A model generated the notes under the pieces. The model did no database searches, was not told where the DNA came from, and saw only the letters and a program-made list of their open reading frames with translations. From contig JANPCX010000061.1 of assembly GCA_031431125.1 (NCBI GenBank), positions 1 through 64,000 of the forward strand: a stretch of DNA of 64,000 nucleotides. The letters run 5' to 3'. The DNA comes from JANPCX01 sp031431125. GTDB lineage: Bacteria > Pseudomonadota > Gammaproteobacteria > Burkholderiales > Burkholderiaceae_C. A program made the position numbers and the translations under genes. Shown piece by piece: positions 45,752 to 54,778 of this stretch (position 1 is its first letter; every line of letters begins with the position of its first letter).

Positions 45752-45779
45752 TCAAGTTGCCCGCCACCACTGCCGATAA
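45752..45779 (+). promoter_or_regulatory. Sigma-28 promoter of fliD
   Basis: TCAAGTTG (45752-45759), a 12-bp spacer and a perfect GCCGATAA (45772-45779), 33 bp upstream of the fliD ATG. Confidence 0.85.
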
Positions 45780-45812
45780 CCGATCAAGCGTGCATCCCCT
45801 GAAGGAGTTTCC

Positions 45813-47270
45813 ATGGCCACCGCAACCTCACTTTCTTCGCCCGGCATTGGCAGCGGGCTCGATGTCAACACCATCATCAGTGGGCTGATGGCGGTCGAGC
45901 AGCGGCCACTGACCTTGTTGCAACGCGGCGAAGCCAAGCTGCAGTCCAAGCTGTCGGGGTTTGGGCAAATTCAAAGCCTGGCGTCTTCGCTGAACGACGC
46001 ACTGAAGGTGTTGACGCTGGGCGATGTGTTCAAACAAACAATTGCCAACTCGTCTGACCCTTCCTCGGTAGCGGCCGCTTCGACGGCGGCCGTCGCTGCG
46101 AGCTACGCAGTCACGGTACAAAACCTGGCTTCCACGCAAACCCTGGTGAGTGGCTCCGGCCAGTTCGCCGCCGCCACCGATGTGGTGGGCACGGGTACGC
46201 TGACTTTGCGCCTGGGCGCATGGAATGCGCCGGTTCTTCCCGCCACCACCCCCACGGCATTCACACCCAAAGCGGGCAGCAGCGACATTTCCATCGCGAT
46301 TGGCGTGGGTGAGGAAACACTCTCGGGTGTGCGCGACAAAATCAATGCGGCCAATGCGGGGGTCACCGCCTCCATCGTCACCGATGTGAGCGGCTCGCGT
46401 TTATCCATCCGCTCCAACGAGACCGGCGAGGCCAATGGTTTTCGTCTGACGGTGGTCGAGACCGGCGCAGCAGGCCTGGGCCGCATCGGGTTCGACCCAG
46501 AAAACGCCGTCAACGACATGAGCTACGCGCAGGCAGCGGCCAACAGCCGCGCCACCATCAACGGCATTGCCGTCACCTCCACCACCGACAGCATTTCCGA
46601 CGCGATCACGGGCGTGAGCCTTCGCCTGGGAAAAGTGACCAGCACCCCGGTGAACGTGACGGTGAGCAACAACACCGAGGCGGCCAAGGCGGCGTTGAAC
46701 CGATTGGCCAGTGCGTACAACGACTTCTCCAGAATTTTGGGCGAACAAACCAGCTTCAACGCCGCCACAAAAAGGGCGGGGCAATTCCAGGGAGACGCCA
46801 CGGCGGTGGGTTTGCTGAACCAGGTACGCTCCATGCTCACACAACCGAGCACCGCATCCACCACGTTCAGCAGCATGAGCAGCATGGGGTTGGAGCTGCA
46901 AAAAGACGGCACGATCAAGGTCAACAACACCCAGCTCGACAACGCGGTGAAAAACCTGCCCGAGTTAAGCAAAGCACTGGGTAATTTCAGTGGTGACCCC
47001 ACCAGCACAGGCTTGGCCAAACGCATGAACGACTACACCGAGGGCTTGCTGGCGGCCACGGGCAGTTTCCCCACGCGTACCAAATCGTTGCAGGCCAGCA
47101 TTGCCTCCAACACCAAAGACCAACAGCGGGTCTCGGACCGCCTGGCCTTGACCGAACAGCGGCTGCGAGCGCAGTACACGGCATTGGACAAAACCATGGC
47201 GAAGTACAACGCGCTGAACAAGTACGTGACGCAGCAGTTCTCCAACTTCAACAACAGCAACAACCGCTGA
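45813..47270 (+). CDS. fliD: Flagellar filament cap FliD
   Basis: A 485-residue hook-associated protein 2, which caps the growing filament and folds incoming flagellin. The N-terminal SSPGIGSGLDVNTIISGLM, AVEQRPLTLLQRGEAKLQSKL and the C-terminal coiled-coil (QQRVSDRLALTEQRLRAQYTALDKTM) match the family; a Flagellin_IN-like segment (ETLSGVRDKINAANAGVTAS) lies near 170. Own sigma-28 promoter. Order fliC-fliC-fliD-fliS-fliT. Confidence 0.96.
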   Translation: MATATSLSSPGIGSGLDVNTIISGLMAVEQRPLTLLQRGEAKLQSKLSGFGQIQSLASSLNDALKVLTLGDVFKQTIANSSDPSSVAAASTAAVAASYAVTVQNLASTQTLVSGSGQFAAATDVVGTGTLTLRLGAWNAPVLPATTPTAFTPKAGSSDISIAIGVGEETLSGVRDKINAANAGVTASIVTDVSGSRLSIRSNETGEANGFRLTVVETGAAGLGRIGFDPENAVNDMSYAQAAANSRATINGIAVTSTTDSISDAITGVSLRLGKVTSTPVNVTVSNNTEAAKAALNRLASAYNDFSRILGEQTSFNAATKRAGQFQGDATAVGLLNQVRSMLTQPSTASTTFSSMSSMGLELQKDGTIKVNNTQLDNAVKNLPELSKALGNFSGDPTSTGLAKRMNDYTEGLLAATGSFPTRTKSLQASIASNTKDQQRVSDRLALTEQRLRAQYTALDKTMAKYNALNKYVTQQFSNFNNSNNR

Positions 47271-47362
47271 TACAACGAAGGCCAGTGGCGGGCTCGCTGC
47301 CGCGCGTTGATCCTGTGATTCAACATGCACAACAAGGCCGTAAATACCTCTCCGATCGACGC

Positions 47363-47389
47363 TAAAGAAGCGGCCGGGCACGCCGATAA
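47363..47389 (+). promoter_or_regulatory. Sigma-28 promoter of fliS
   Basis: TAAAGAAG (47363-47370), an 11-bp spacer and a perfect GCCGATAA (47382-47389), 25 bp upstream of the fliS ATG. The spacing matches the enteric consensus exactly. Confidence 0.88.
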
Positions 47390-47414
47390 ATCATGTATGT
47401 TGCAGGAGATTCAC

Positions 47415-47864
47415 ATGATGTTCACCGCCCCCACCGTCACCTTCGCTTCCAGCCCCAAAAGAACCGCACCTGGCGGTGCATACCGCCAGATTGGGATCAG
47501 CACGGCCGTGGACGGTGCGAGCCCACACAAGCTGGTGAGCCTGCTCTTTGACGCCCTGCTCAGCGACATCGCCAGCGCCCGCGGTGCCATGGCCCGGGGC
47601 GACATTGCCGAAAAAGGCCGGGCCATTGGCCATGCCGTGCGAATTCTGCAAGAAGGTTTGATCGCTCCGCTGGACATGCAAGCCGGGGGTGCACTGGCCT
47701 CGAACCTGCACGACGTCTACGACTACGTGGTGATTCGCCTAACGCAGGCCAACCTCAAAAACGACCCGCAAGCGCTGATCGAATGCCATGCCCTGCTCAC
47801 CCCCATACAAGACGCTTGGTCGCAAATTCGCGCATCGGTCAATGGTCAAGCCACCGCCGCATGA
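47415..47864 (+). CDS. fliS: Flagellin export chaperone FliS
   Basis: A 149-residue FliS, which binds the flagellin C-terminus and keeps it unpolymerised before export. Helices YRQIGISTAVDGASPHKLVS, LLFDALLSDIASARGAMARG and DVYDYVVIRLTQANLKND fit the family. The ATG at 47415 is chosen because it follows GCAGGAGA and the sigma-28 promoter; a longer in-frame start would overlap that promoter. It probably forms a unit with fliT. Confidence 0.93.
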   Translation: MMFTAPTVTFASSPKRTAPGGAYRQIGISTAVDGASPHKLVSLLFDALLSDIASARGAMARGDIAEKGRAIGHAVRILQEGLIAPLDMQAGGALASNLHDVYDYVVIRLTQANLKNDPQALIECHALLTPIQDAWSQIRASVNGQATAA

Positions 47865-47907
47865 GCCCCCCGTGATGAAACACAACCCCTCATCGCCGGA
47901 GGCATCC

Positions 47908-48210
47908 ATGACAACCAATCACCTTTTGGGCTACTACGAAGCCATTGAAAAAGCCAGCAGCGACATGCTGGAAGCCGCGCGCACTGGCAATTGGGACCAT
48001 GTTGTGAAGCTGGAAGGCGCTTGCGCGCTGCTGATTTCACAGCTCAAACATGCCGCCGCACAAAAAACACTGGACGGCGAAGAAGCGCAGCTCAAGTCGC
48101 GCATCATGCAGCGCATCTTGGTGAACGACGCGGAGATTCGCCACCTGGCTGAACCGTGGCTGGAGAGTCTGGACGATTTGCTGGCCGTTCGCCCCAAAAC
48201 GGTCCACTGA
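47908..48210 (+). CDS. fliT: FliT-like flagellar chaperone
   Basis: A 100-residue helical protein in the position of FliT, the chaperone of FliD and, in enterics, an inhibitor of FlhDC. LLGYYEAIEKASSDMLEAAR and NWDHVVKLEGACALLISQLK resemble the FliT helical hairpin. The ATG at 47908 follows GGAGG. Identification rests on context and weak family resemblance. Confidence 0.75.
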   Translation: MTTNHLLGYYEAIEKASSDMLEAARTGNWDHVVKLEGACALLISQLKHAAAQKTLDGEEAQLKSRIMQRILVNDAEIRHLAEPWLESLDDLLAVRPKTVH

Positions 48211-48235
48211 AACGTTGCACCCAAGCGCTACAGCC

Positions 48236-49009
48236 ATGCACACGCCCACCATGGACACCGCACCCAGCCCGCTGGATACGTTGGCCGCCGCCCACGGCGG
48301 TTTGGACGACTTTCGCATCACCCAACCCACTGAGGTGGTGGCCATGCTGCGCAAGCTGCAGGACGGCAATGTGATGCTCAATGTGAATGCGCCCAATGGT
48401 TCAGCGGTGACAGCCATGCTGTGGGCCATCGACAGCGACCGCCAGTCCATCAGCCTGAGTGTGGACGCAGACGATCCCCAGTTGCAAGCGGTTCTCGACG
48501 GCAACGAAGCCACCGTCGTGGGCTACCTGGACAGTGTGAAACTACAGTTTGACCTGCAAAGTTTGGTGCTGGTGCGCGGCGCCAATGGCTGTGCACTGAG
48601 CTGCAACCTGCCGCGCGAAATGTTCCGGTTTCAACGGCGCAGCGCTTACCGCGTGCGCCCTCTTTTGCGCAACGCTCCCACGGCGCAGTTGCGCCACCCG
48701 ATGATTGGCGAAATGCAACTGGCACTGCGGATTTTGGATGTGAGCCTGTCGGGCTGCGCCTTGTTTCTTCCCGACAACGTGCCCGCGCTGGACCCCGGCG
48801 TGCTGATGAACAGTGTGCACATCGACCTGGACGCCGACACCCATTTCAGTGCCAACCTGCGCTTGCAGCACATCTCCGCCTTGAACGCCGACATGGGCGG
48901 TACGCGGTTGGGTTGCGAATTCGTGGGCCTGGCCCGCGACGCCGAGCGTGCGCTGCAGCGCTACATTGACCAAACTCAAAAACGGCGGCGCTTGATGTCG
49001 CTCGACTGA
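48236..49009 (+). CDS. ycgR: YcgR-like flagellar brake protein (PilZ)
   Basis: A 257-residue protein: N-terminal YcgR domain (about 20-105) and C-terminal PilZ domain (about 118-245). The cyclic di-GMP site is present: RFQRRSAYRVRP (the RxxxR arginines) and DVSLSGCAL (the D/NxSxxG motif). In enterics YcgR bound to cyclic di-GMP slows the motor at the stator/rotor. The start is the ATG at 48236; a TTG at 48215 is also in frame. It lies 25 bp after fliT and may be co-expressed. Confidence 0.87.
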   Translation: MHTPTMDTAPSPLDTLAAAHGGLDDFRITQPTEVVAMLRKLQDGNVMLNVNAPNGSAVTAMLWAIDSDRQSISLSVDADDPQLQAVLDGNEATVVGYLDSVKLQFDLQSLVLVRGANGCALSCNLPREMFRFQRRSAYRVRPLLRNAPTAQLRHPMIGEMQLALRILDVSLSGCALFLPDNVPALDPGVLMNSVHIDLDADTHFSANLRLQHISALNADMGGTRLGCEFVGLARDAERALQRYIDQTQKRRRLMSLD

Positions 49010-49058
49010 GACCGGCTCGCTTCGAATCGGGTACACCCTCTCGGGATTTGCCGCATCG

Positions 49059-49238
49059 CATCCACCACTTCTACGAGCCACCACTGCCTGGATTCCCGCC
49101 CGCGCGGGAATGACGGGGGTTTTTGTTGATCTCGACACACACCACTTTGAATCGCACCCGAATCCGACAGGTCACCCAGCTTCATCCACCGCGTCGTCGT
49201 CAAGCCACCGATGGATTCCTGCCCGTGCGGGAATGACG
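49059..49238. repeat. Tandem pair of REP-like repeat units
   Basis: Two direct copies of a unit of about 56 bp (49059-49115 and 49182-49238), each with CATCCACC, then CCACC, then a hairpin core ending GCGGGAATGACG. The cores (49086-49114, 49211-49237) match the repeats near motB and at 61561. They lie between the convergent PilZ and DUF1501 genes and may end both transcripts. Confidence 0.78.
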
Positions 49239-49256
49239 AGGCTTCAACGGCTCGAC

Positions 49257-50507
49257 TCAAGCCGCGTGAACCAAACCGCTCCACGGTTTGACAGCCCCCG
49301 AGCCGACAAACACCTGTCCTTCCAAGGCGGCGCTGCTGACATGCCAGTGTTCAGCCAACACGCCTTTGAAGAGGGCGCGCAGATCTGCCGTGGGACGCAG
49401 GTCACGCCCATCCAAGAGTTGCGGACCGGCCAGCCCGGGCCAGTCGCTGAGCACGCGCCCGCCACGCACCGCCCCACCCGCCAGCAAGGCCGCCATGCCC
49501 ACCCCGTGGTCGGTGCCCTGGGTGCCGTTGGTGTGCACGGTGCGGCCAAACTCGGTGGCCACCACCACCACGGTTCGCTGCCACACCGCCCCTAAACCGG
49601 CTTGCAACAGCGCCATGGCTTCGTCCAACGCTGTCAGATTGCGCATCAGCTGCCCTTGGGGCAACGCTTGGTTGATGTGAGAGTCCCAACCACCGGCTTC
49701 CAACACGGCCAAACGCGGCCCTTGTGCAGCGGCGAGAAAGGTCGCTGCTTGGCTTGCCGCGGCACCCAGACTGGCCGCGCCTGCTGTGACGCGAGGCCGC
49801 TTGTTGGCGCCACCGCGCTGGTTCACCGCAGCCATGCTGACCGTTGCATCGTCACCCATTTCCATGGCGGAGCGGGCGCGCGACAGTGCTGTCGCCAGGG
49901 CGGGGTCGCCTCCATAGAGTCGCGCCAGGCGATCCAAGGTGTCGCCTTGCACCTCACCCAAACGGGCACCCGACCAGTTAGAAACCGAAGCGCCGCCTTG
50001 CAAAACAAGAGGAATCGCCGCCGCCATCGCCACCGCTTGCGGTTGTGCTTGAGCGGTGGAACGGCGAGCAGCGTCCTGCGATGTCAATGCGCGGTTGAGC
50101 CAGCCGTCTTTCAACTCAAATGGACGAGCGGCGCCGGTGTCCAGCACATTTTGTGCATCAAAGTGCGAACGCTGCTGGTAGGGCAAGCCCACGGCATGTG
50201 CAACGAGCAATTGTTTTTGCTGGTACAGGCCATGCAGGTGGGTGAGCGAGGGATGCAGGGCAAACAAACCATCGAGTGGCAGCGGCGCGCTGTCGTAATT
50301 GGCCAGCAGCCCGCGGCTGCTGGCAAAGTTCGGATCGCCGACGGCAGGCACAGCAAAAAGACCATCCAAGCCCCCCCGCAGCACGATGAAGACCAAACGT
50401 GCCTCTGCGCTGGGGTTGCTCTTGGATGCTGATTGACCGAAAGCGGGCCAAGCACCTAAGGCCAAACTGGCCAGTGCGCTGTGTTGCAGAAAATCGCGAC
50501 GTTTCAT
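49257..50507 (-). CDS. DUF1501 family Tat-exported protein
   Basis: A 416-residue DUF1501 protein (alkaline-phosphatase-like fold related to sulfatases). The N-terminus MKRRDFLQHSALASLALGAW is a twin-arginine signal, so it is exported folded. Conserved segments: FIVLRGGLDGLFAVPAVGDP, SHFDAQNVLDTG, VLEAGGWDSHINQ, VVATEFGRTVHTNGTQGTDHG. DUF1501 genes are usually paired with DUF1800, as here (25 bp apart). Biochemical function unknown. Confidence 0.9.
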   Translation of the reverse strand: MKRRDFLQHSALASLALGAWPAFGQSASKSNPSAEARLVFIVLRGGLDGLFAVPAVGDPNFASSRGLLANYDSAPLPLDGLFALHPSLTHLHGLYQQKQLLVAHAVGLPYQQRSHFDAQNVLDTGAARPFELKDGWLNRALTSQDAARRSTAQAQPQAVAMAAAIPLVLQGGASVSNWSGARLGEVQGDTLDRLARLYGGDPALATALSRARSAMEMGDDATVSMAAVNQRGGANKRPRVTAGAASLGAAASQAATFLAAAQGPRLAVLEAGGWDSHINQALPQGQLMRNLTALDEAMALLQAGLGAVWQRTVVVVATEFGRTVHTNGTQGTDHGVGMAALLAGGAVRGGRVLSDWPGLAGPQLLDGRDLRPTADLRALFKGVLAEHWHVSSAALEGQVFVGSGAVKPWSGLVHAA

Positions 50508-50532
50508 GGTTGGTCTTTCTGAAAATCTGGTT

Positions 50533-51975
50533 TCAGCGACGTAAAAATTCAGGACTCGCCAGCAACAACACCAAGGCTTGTTGCGGACTTTCTGCGCGGT
50601 CAATTTCGCGCCGGGTCGACTCCGACAACTGCGGTCCCAGCACATCGGCCGCCAGCAGACGAACATCCCGTGCGGGAATGCGGTGGGCTGCTGCGTCGGC
50701 CCACTCCAAACGTTTAAGCAAGGCGTCGGGCGCGAGCCAGGCGCTGGCTTGGTCGTCCCAGCCTTGCGGTGACGGCGCATAAAACTGGCGTTGGCCCATG
50801 GCCCGAGACGCGATTTGCAATGCAGGGCCAGGCAGTTCAGTCAAATCCAAGGCGCGCAGGCTGGACACGAGGTACTCATCGGGTCGCTTCACCTTGGCGG
50901 CCGCGGGCGACCAGGCCTGCGGCGAATCCACCAATCCTTGGTGCAAAGCAGCCAATGAGCCGCCCGTTTCCAAGAAAATGTTGGACAAGCGTTTGACCAG
51001 GTCGGCTGGCGGGTCGTCTGACACAAAATGGCGAGCCAGCTTATGGGCCACAAAACGTGCCGTGGCAGGATGGGCGGCCAAGTCACGCAGCACCGCTTCG
51101 GCTTGTTCTACTCCGCCCTCGGGGTAACGGCGTCCCAGCACGGTGCGGGTGCCCGGTTCGTGGCGCGCTGCATCAAAAACAAAACGGTCTTCTTCCGTTG
51201 ACAGCGGGTTGTAACGAACACCCCAGCCTGTGAGCGCGCGCGCCAGTTCGGTGACGTCGGCCTGGGTGTAGCCCCCGTTGACGCCCAAGGTGTGCAATTC
51301 CATCGCCTCTCGCGCCAGGTTCTCGTTCAAACCCTTGTCACGGCGCTGGCCAGCACGTGAATTGGGGCCGAAGGACTGTTGGTTGTCCAGGTAGATCAAC
51401 ATGGCCGGGTGCCGCATCACGGCCAGCAGCATGTCGACAAACCGGCCGTTCACATGGGGCCGGATGGCCTCCCGCTCGTAAGGGCCGACCAGGTTGATGG
51501 CCTGCGCCCGGGTGGCAGACACCACAAAGTGATTGCTCCAAAACCACACCAAACGTTCGTGAAAGCCTGTTTCACTTTGCACCGCCGCTGCAAAACGCGC
51601 CACCACCTCGGTGGCTAAACCGGGCCCGAAACGCTGGCCGAAACTGATTTCTATGCCGGGGGCGGCTGCCCCTTTGACGGGAGCGGAACTGCCTTGCATG
51701 GTCATGGACGACGGCATGTCAGACGGGGCCTGCCCCTGGGGGCGGATTTTTTGTTCCGCCAGAAACTTGGGGAACTCCAACAGCACATCCACGGTGCGCG
51801 GCAAACCAGCCATCGCCTGGGGCAAGGGTTGCGGTGACAACTGGGCCACCAGCCAATCGCGTGGCGAAACCAGGAGGGCCGCCTGCCCAGGCCGGGTACC
51901 CAGCCCAAAACGGTTCAAAGCCAAGTGGGCCGCAGCCAATGCGGAAGACCGTCGATCGCTCTGAATATCATTCAT
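50533..51975 (-). CDS. DUF1800 family protein
   Basis: A 480-residue DUF1800 protein. Typical pieces: LALNRFGLGTRPGQ, VVARFAAAVQSETGFHERLVWFW-SNHF, NENLAREAMELHTLGVNGGYTQADVTELARALTGW, and HKLARHFVSDDPP. No signal peptide is obvious. The ATG at 51975 is chosen; a GTG at 51984 is possible. Forms an operon with the DUF1501 gene; the pair occurs across proteobacteria and planctomycetes without a settled function. Confidence 0.88.
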   Translation of the reverse strand: MNDIQSDRRSSALAAAHLALNRFGLGTRPGQAALLVSPRDWLVAQLSPQPLPQAMAGLPRTVDVLLEFPKFLAEQKIRPQGQAPSDMPSSMTMQGSSAPVKGAAAPGIEISFGQRFGPGLATEVVARFAAAVQSETGFHERLVWFWSNHFVVSATRAQAINLVGPYEREAIRPHVNGRFVDMLLAVMRHPAMLIYLDNQQSFGPNSRAGQRRDKGLNENLAREAMELHTLGVNGGYTQADVTELARALTGWGVRYNPLSTEEDRFVFDAARHEPGTRTVLGRRYPEGGVEQAEAVLRDLAAHPATARFVAHKLARHFVSDDPPADLVKRLSNIFLETGGSLAALHQGLVDSPQAWSPAAAKVKRPDEYLVSSLRALDLTELPGPALQIASRAMGQRQFYAPSPQGWDDQASAWLAPDALLKRLEWADAAAHRIPARDVRLLAADVLGPQLSESTRREIDRAESPQQALVLLLASPEFLRR

Positions 51976-52114
51976 GGGTTTCACGCTGCGTCTGTAGGGT
52001 GTGAATCATGCGCCGAGGCGGCCCGGAATTTGATTGCCACAGCGTAAAGTATTCTTTCCGGCGCGTGGTCGCATCGCTTGCGCATAATCACCGAATCCCC
52101 TCAGGAGCCCCTAG

Positions 52115-52366
52115 ATGAATGAGTCAAACCTGCAAATTGACCTCGTATTCACACCAGAAGACCAAGCCTGGATGCGGCGCAGCGGACAACCCGCACCGGC
52201 ATTCTGGAAAGGGCACAGCCTGCCGCCTGTGGTGGGCGACGTGCTGCGCATCAATGGCCGCCAATTCGTCATCCGCGCCCGGGTGTGGGACCACGACGAT
52301 GCCAACCCCCACCTGCGTCTCTTTCTGAGCGACGCCCAGGCGCAAAGTGACACCACTTTCGGCTGA
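52115..52366 (+). CDS. Small conserved-looking hypothetical protein
   Basis: An 83-residue soluble protein of unrecognised family. It has a proline-rich middle (RRSGQPAPAFWKGHSLPP) and a beta-rich second half (VGDVLRINGRQFVIRARVWDHDD). Preceded by CAGGAG and immediately upstream (8 bp) of the peptidase E gene, so probably co-transcribed. Codon use is ordinary. Confidence 0.65.
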   Translation: MNESNLQIDLVFTPEDQAWMRRSGQPAPAFWKGHSLPPVVGDVLRINGRQFVIRARVWDHDDANPHLRLFLSDAQAQSDTTFG

Positions 52367-52374
52367 GCGCCGAA

Positions 52375-53103
52375 TTGATCGCGCCGCCAAAAACAAGGAT
52401 TCTAGCCATCGGTGGTGGTGGTTTTTTGATGGAAGACGGCGCATCGCCCATAGACCGCTATATCTTGCGGCTGACCGACAAGGAAAAACCACGCATCTGT
52501 TTCGTGGGCACACCCAGCGGTGACCTGCCAGAGCATGTGGCGAGGTTCTATGCGGCGTTTGACAACTCGGTATGCACGCCGTCCCATGTGGCGTTCTTTC
52601 GCCCAGCCGGAGACCGGGGTTTGGATTTGCATTCGCTGCAGAACTCCCTCCTGGCACAAGACGTGATCTACGTAGGCCCCGGCAACACGCGGGCCGCACT
52701 GGCGGTTTGGCGAGACTGGGGCTTGGACCGGGTTCTGAAGCAGGCCTACTGCGAAGGCGTGCTCTTGTGCGGCATGAGTGCTGGTGCGATGTGCTGGTTC
52801 GAGCAATGCCTCACCGATTCCTACTGGCAAGCAAGCTACGACACACTGCCTGGTTTGGGTTTGCTGGCCGGCGCCTGCGGCGTACACCACCAGTCGGATT
52901 CGAAACGACGGGAAAGGCTGCTGGAAGCAACCCGTCTGAGCAAGGTGACCTCATCCATCGCCATTGACGACGGAGCCGCCGTTTTGTTCGAGGATGGCGC
53001 TTTGACCGAAGTGGTGGCTTGGCGCGCGGGGGCCGCGGCGTACCGGGTATCGAATCAGCATGGCCGCGTCGTTGAAGACCGCCTGCCTCCAACTCCGCTT
53101 TGA
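52375..53103 (+). CDS. Peptidase E-like protein (S51 family)
   Basis: A 242-residue member of the S51/cyanophycinase-like peptidase family, which in enterics removes N-terminal Asp from dipeptides. LAIGGGGFLMEDG at the N-terminus, VYVGPGN-type segment (VIYVGPGNTRAALAVWRDWG), the nucleophile serine in LLCGMSAGAMCWFEQ and AIDDGAAVLFEDG are visible. It starts at TTG 52375; no in-frame ATG lies earlier. Substrate specificity cannot be read. Confidence 0.87.
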   Translation: MIAPPKTRILAIGGGGFLMEDGASPIDRYILRLTDKEKPRICFVGTPSGDLPEHVARFYAAFDNSVCTPSHVAFFRPAGDRGLDLHSLQNSLLAQDVIYVGPGNTRAALAVWRDWGLDRVLKQAYCEGVLLCGMSAGAMCWFEQCLTDSYWQASYDTLPGLGLLAGACGVHHQSDSKRRERLLEATRLSKVTSSIAIDDGAAVLFEDGALTEVVAWRAGAAAYRVSNQHGRVVEDRLPPTPL

Positions 53104-53116
53104 CAAAGGGAAGCTG

Positions 53117-54541
53117 TCAAGCGTCAGCAAACCGGTAAGCCAAACGCAAAGCGCCCCAGTGTTTTTTGTTCACATAGATGGGGGCGGTGGCTTCCTTCAT
53201 GAGCACGAACTGACCACTGCCCATGTCGCGGCGATAGGTTTGCAGCAGGAAGGAGCGTTTGTTGCGAGCCGCAGCCAAACCGGTTCTGTCATTGAAGATG
53301 CGGCGGTAGCGGCTATTGGCGGTGTCCCATGCCAAGTCACCGCGCTGGGGGTGGCAGTAAATTTTGTTGTGCGTGGCGACGTAACCGTTGCGATCTGCAC
53401 TGATGCAATACACGACGCGGTCGCTGAGCGTCATGAGGCGTTCCTGAACGGCGGGAAACAAACGATCCGCCAAGGCCACATAACGTGTCGTGTGCTGGGC
53501 AGGCTGGGTGCGGGGAATGGGTACGTAGTGCTCGTCAAACAAATCCGGCAAGGAAATGGCGCCTTCACGCACTGCGTTTTCTAGCAATTCACCAATTTGC
53601 GCCGCAGCGTCCACCACGGCATGCAGGTAGAGCGAATCCTCGGTCTCGATGCCGTTTTGGGCCACGGTTTCAAGGAGATTCTCCGAAACACGCAGAAATT
53701 TTTCACTGCCCTGCACCGTCACTTGCAGGGTGTGTTGGGTTTGGGCCATGTCCGCACCGATGGTTGTCATTTGCTGGTTCAGTGCTTGGCACACAGTGCG
53801 ACTCCCTGAGGCCGCATCGTTGACGCGCCCCATGCTGAGCTCCAGTTCGTGAAGGGCCGCGTGGAAAGAACCTTCCTCCAGCGCGTCGGACGCTTGTTTT
53901 CGGATGCCGCGCGCCAATGCCTCAATGCGAGCATCCAGCTCGCCGACCGTGCTCAGGATGTTCTTGGAGCTGACCTCCACTTGGGCAGCCAGGTCTTTCA
54001 CAGCGTCAGCCACCACGCCAAAACCTCTTCCCGCTTCGCCGGCCCGTTTGGCTTCAACCGAGGCGTTGAAGGCCACCAAGCGGGTTTGTAAGGCAATTTT
54101 GGTGATGGCATCGGCCACACTGGAGACTTGTTTGAGGGTGCTGATGATGCCGCCCACTTCGTCGCCAATCACGGTCACCGCATCGCTGGCGCGTTTCATG
54201 GCGACCAAGCCTTGATCGCAGCTGCTGCCGATGCGGTCTTGCGAGCGGGTCACCTCTTGAACTTGTTGTCCGAGTCCGGCGACCGACGCCGTACTGCGCA
54301 ACAAAGCGCTCGCGGCATCTTCCAATTGACCCCGCACGCCGGCTGCCTCACGGCCCATCAGACTGGTTTGTTTCGAGATGGCCTGGACCGCTTGTTCCAG
54401 GTCACGCGGGGCAGGCGAAGTCAGGTCTTGCATGCCGCCCGGAGTTCGATCTGAACTCGACGCACCGTTTGATGACTGTCGCACCCAAGGAATCCAGCGC
54501 ATGAAGTTCAAGAGAGGGTTTCCTGTTTCGGTCGCAATCAT
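53117..54541 (-). CDS. Soluble chemoreceptor with C-terminal sensor domain
   Basis: A 474-residue methyl-accepting-type protein without a clear membrane span. The signalling hairpin (about 130-290) includes ALQTRLVAFNASVEAKRAGEAGRGF and VVADAVKDLAAQVEVSS. The C-terminal 150 residues (DRVVYCISADRNGYVATHNK ... LMKEATAPIYVNKKHWGALR) form a PAS/Cache-like sensor placed after the hairpin, the reverse of the usual order. The tip sequence departs from the classic E-N-AVEAARAGE consensus (FNASVEAKRAGE). The start ATG 54541 follows GGGAG; longer frames run into the palindrome. Confidence 0.82.
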   Translation of the reverse strand: MIATETGNPLLNFMRWIPWVRQSSNGASSSDRTPGGMQDLTSPAPRDLEQAVQAISKQTSLMGREAAGVRGQLEDAASALLRSTASVAGLGQQVQEVTRSQDRIGSSCDQGLVAMKRASDAVTVIGDEVGGIISTLKQVSSVADAITKIALQTRLVAFNASVEAKRAGEAGRGFGVVADAVKDLAAQVEVSSKNILSTVGELDARIEALARGIRKQASDALEEGSFHAALHELELSMGRVNDAASGSRTVCQALNQQMTTIGADMAQTQHTLQVTVQGSEKFLRVSENLLETVAQNGIETEDSLYLHAVVDAAAQIGELLENAVREGAISLPDLFDEHYVPIPRTQPAQHTTRYVALADRLFPAVQERLMTLSDRVVYCISADRNGYVATHNKIYCHPQRGDLAWDTANSRYRRIFNDRTGLAAARNKRSFLLQTYRRDMGSGQFVLMKEATAPIYVNKKHWGALRLAYRFADA

Positions 54542-54566
54542 GACGAACGCGCTCCCGGATTCGGCT

Positions 54567-54730
54567 CTAGTGTCGAGAGTCAAAAATATAGAGCCATGAA
54601 AACGCGTCTTCGCCCCGATGGCAGCGTTGCAAATCCTCGCGATACCACGGTATCGCTGTGGTTTGCGCCTTGCCCTCGGAGCGAATCCATCGTTTTCATT
54701 TGTCTCGATATTTCTGACTCGCGACACTAG
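54567..54730. repeat. 164-bp imperfect palindrome (MITE-like)
   Basis: Arms starting CTAGTGTCG at both ends (54567 on plus; 54730 on minus) are reverse complements with scattered mismatches through to a perfect centre, GCGATACC-AC-GGTATCGC (54639-54656). Arm matches include GAGTCA-AAATAT and GAAAACG. There is no open frame of its own. It lies between fliA and the soluble chemoreceptor, covering the chemoreceptor promoter region. Size and symmetry suggest a miniature inverted-repeat element. Confidence 0.85.
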
Positions 54731-54778
54731 TGCTTTCGCAGCAAGCGCTTTTGTCGACTATTTTCTGAGGCGAATGCC

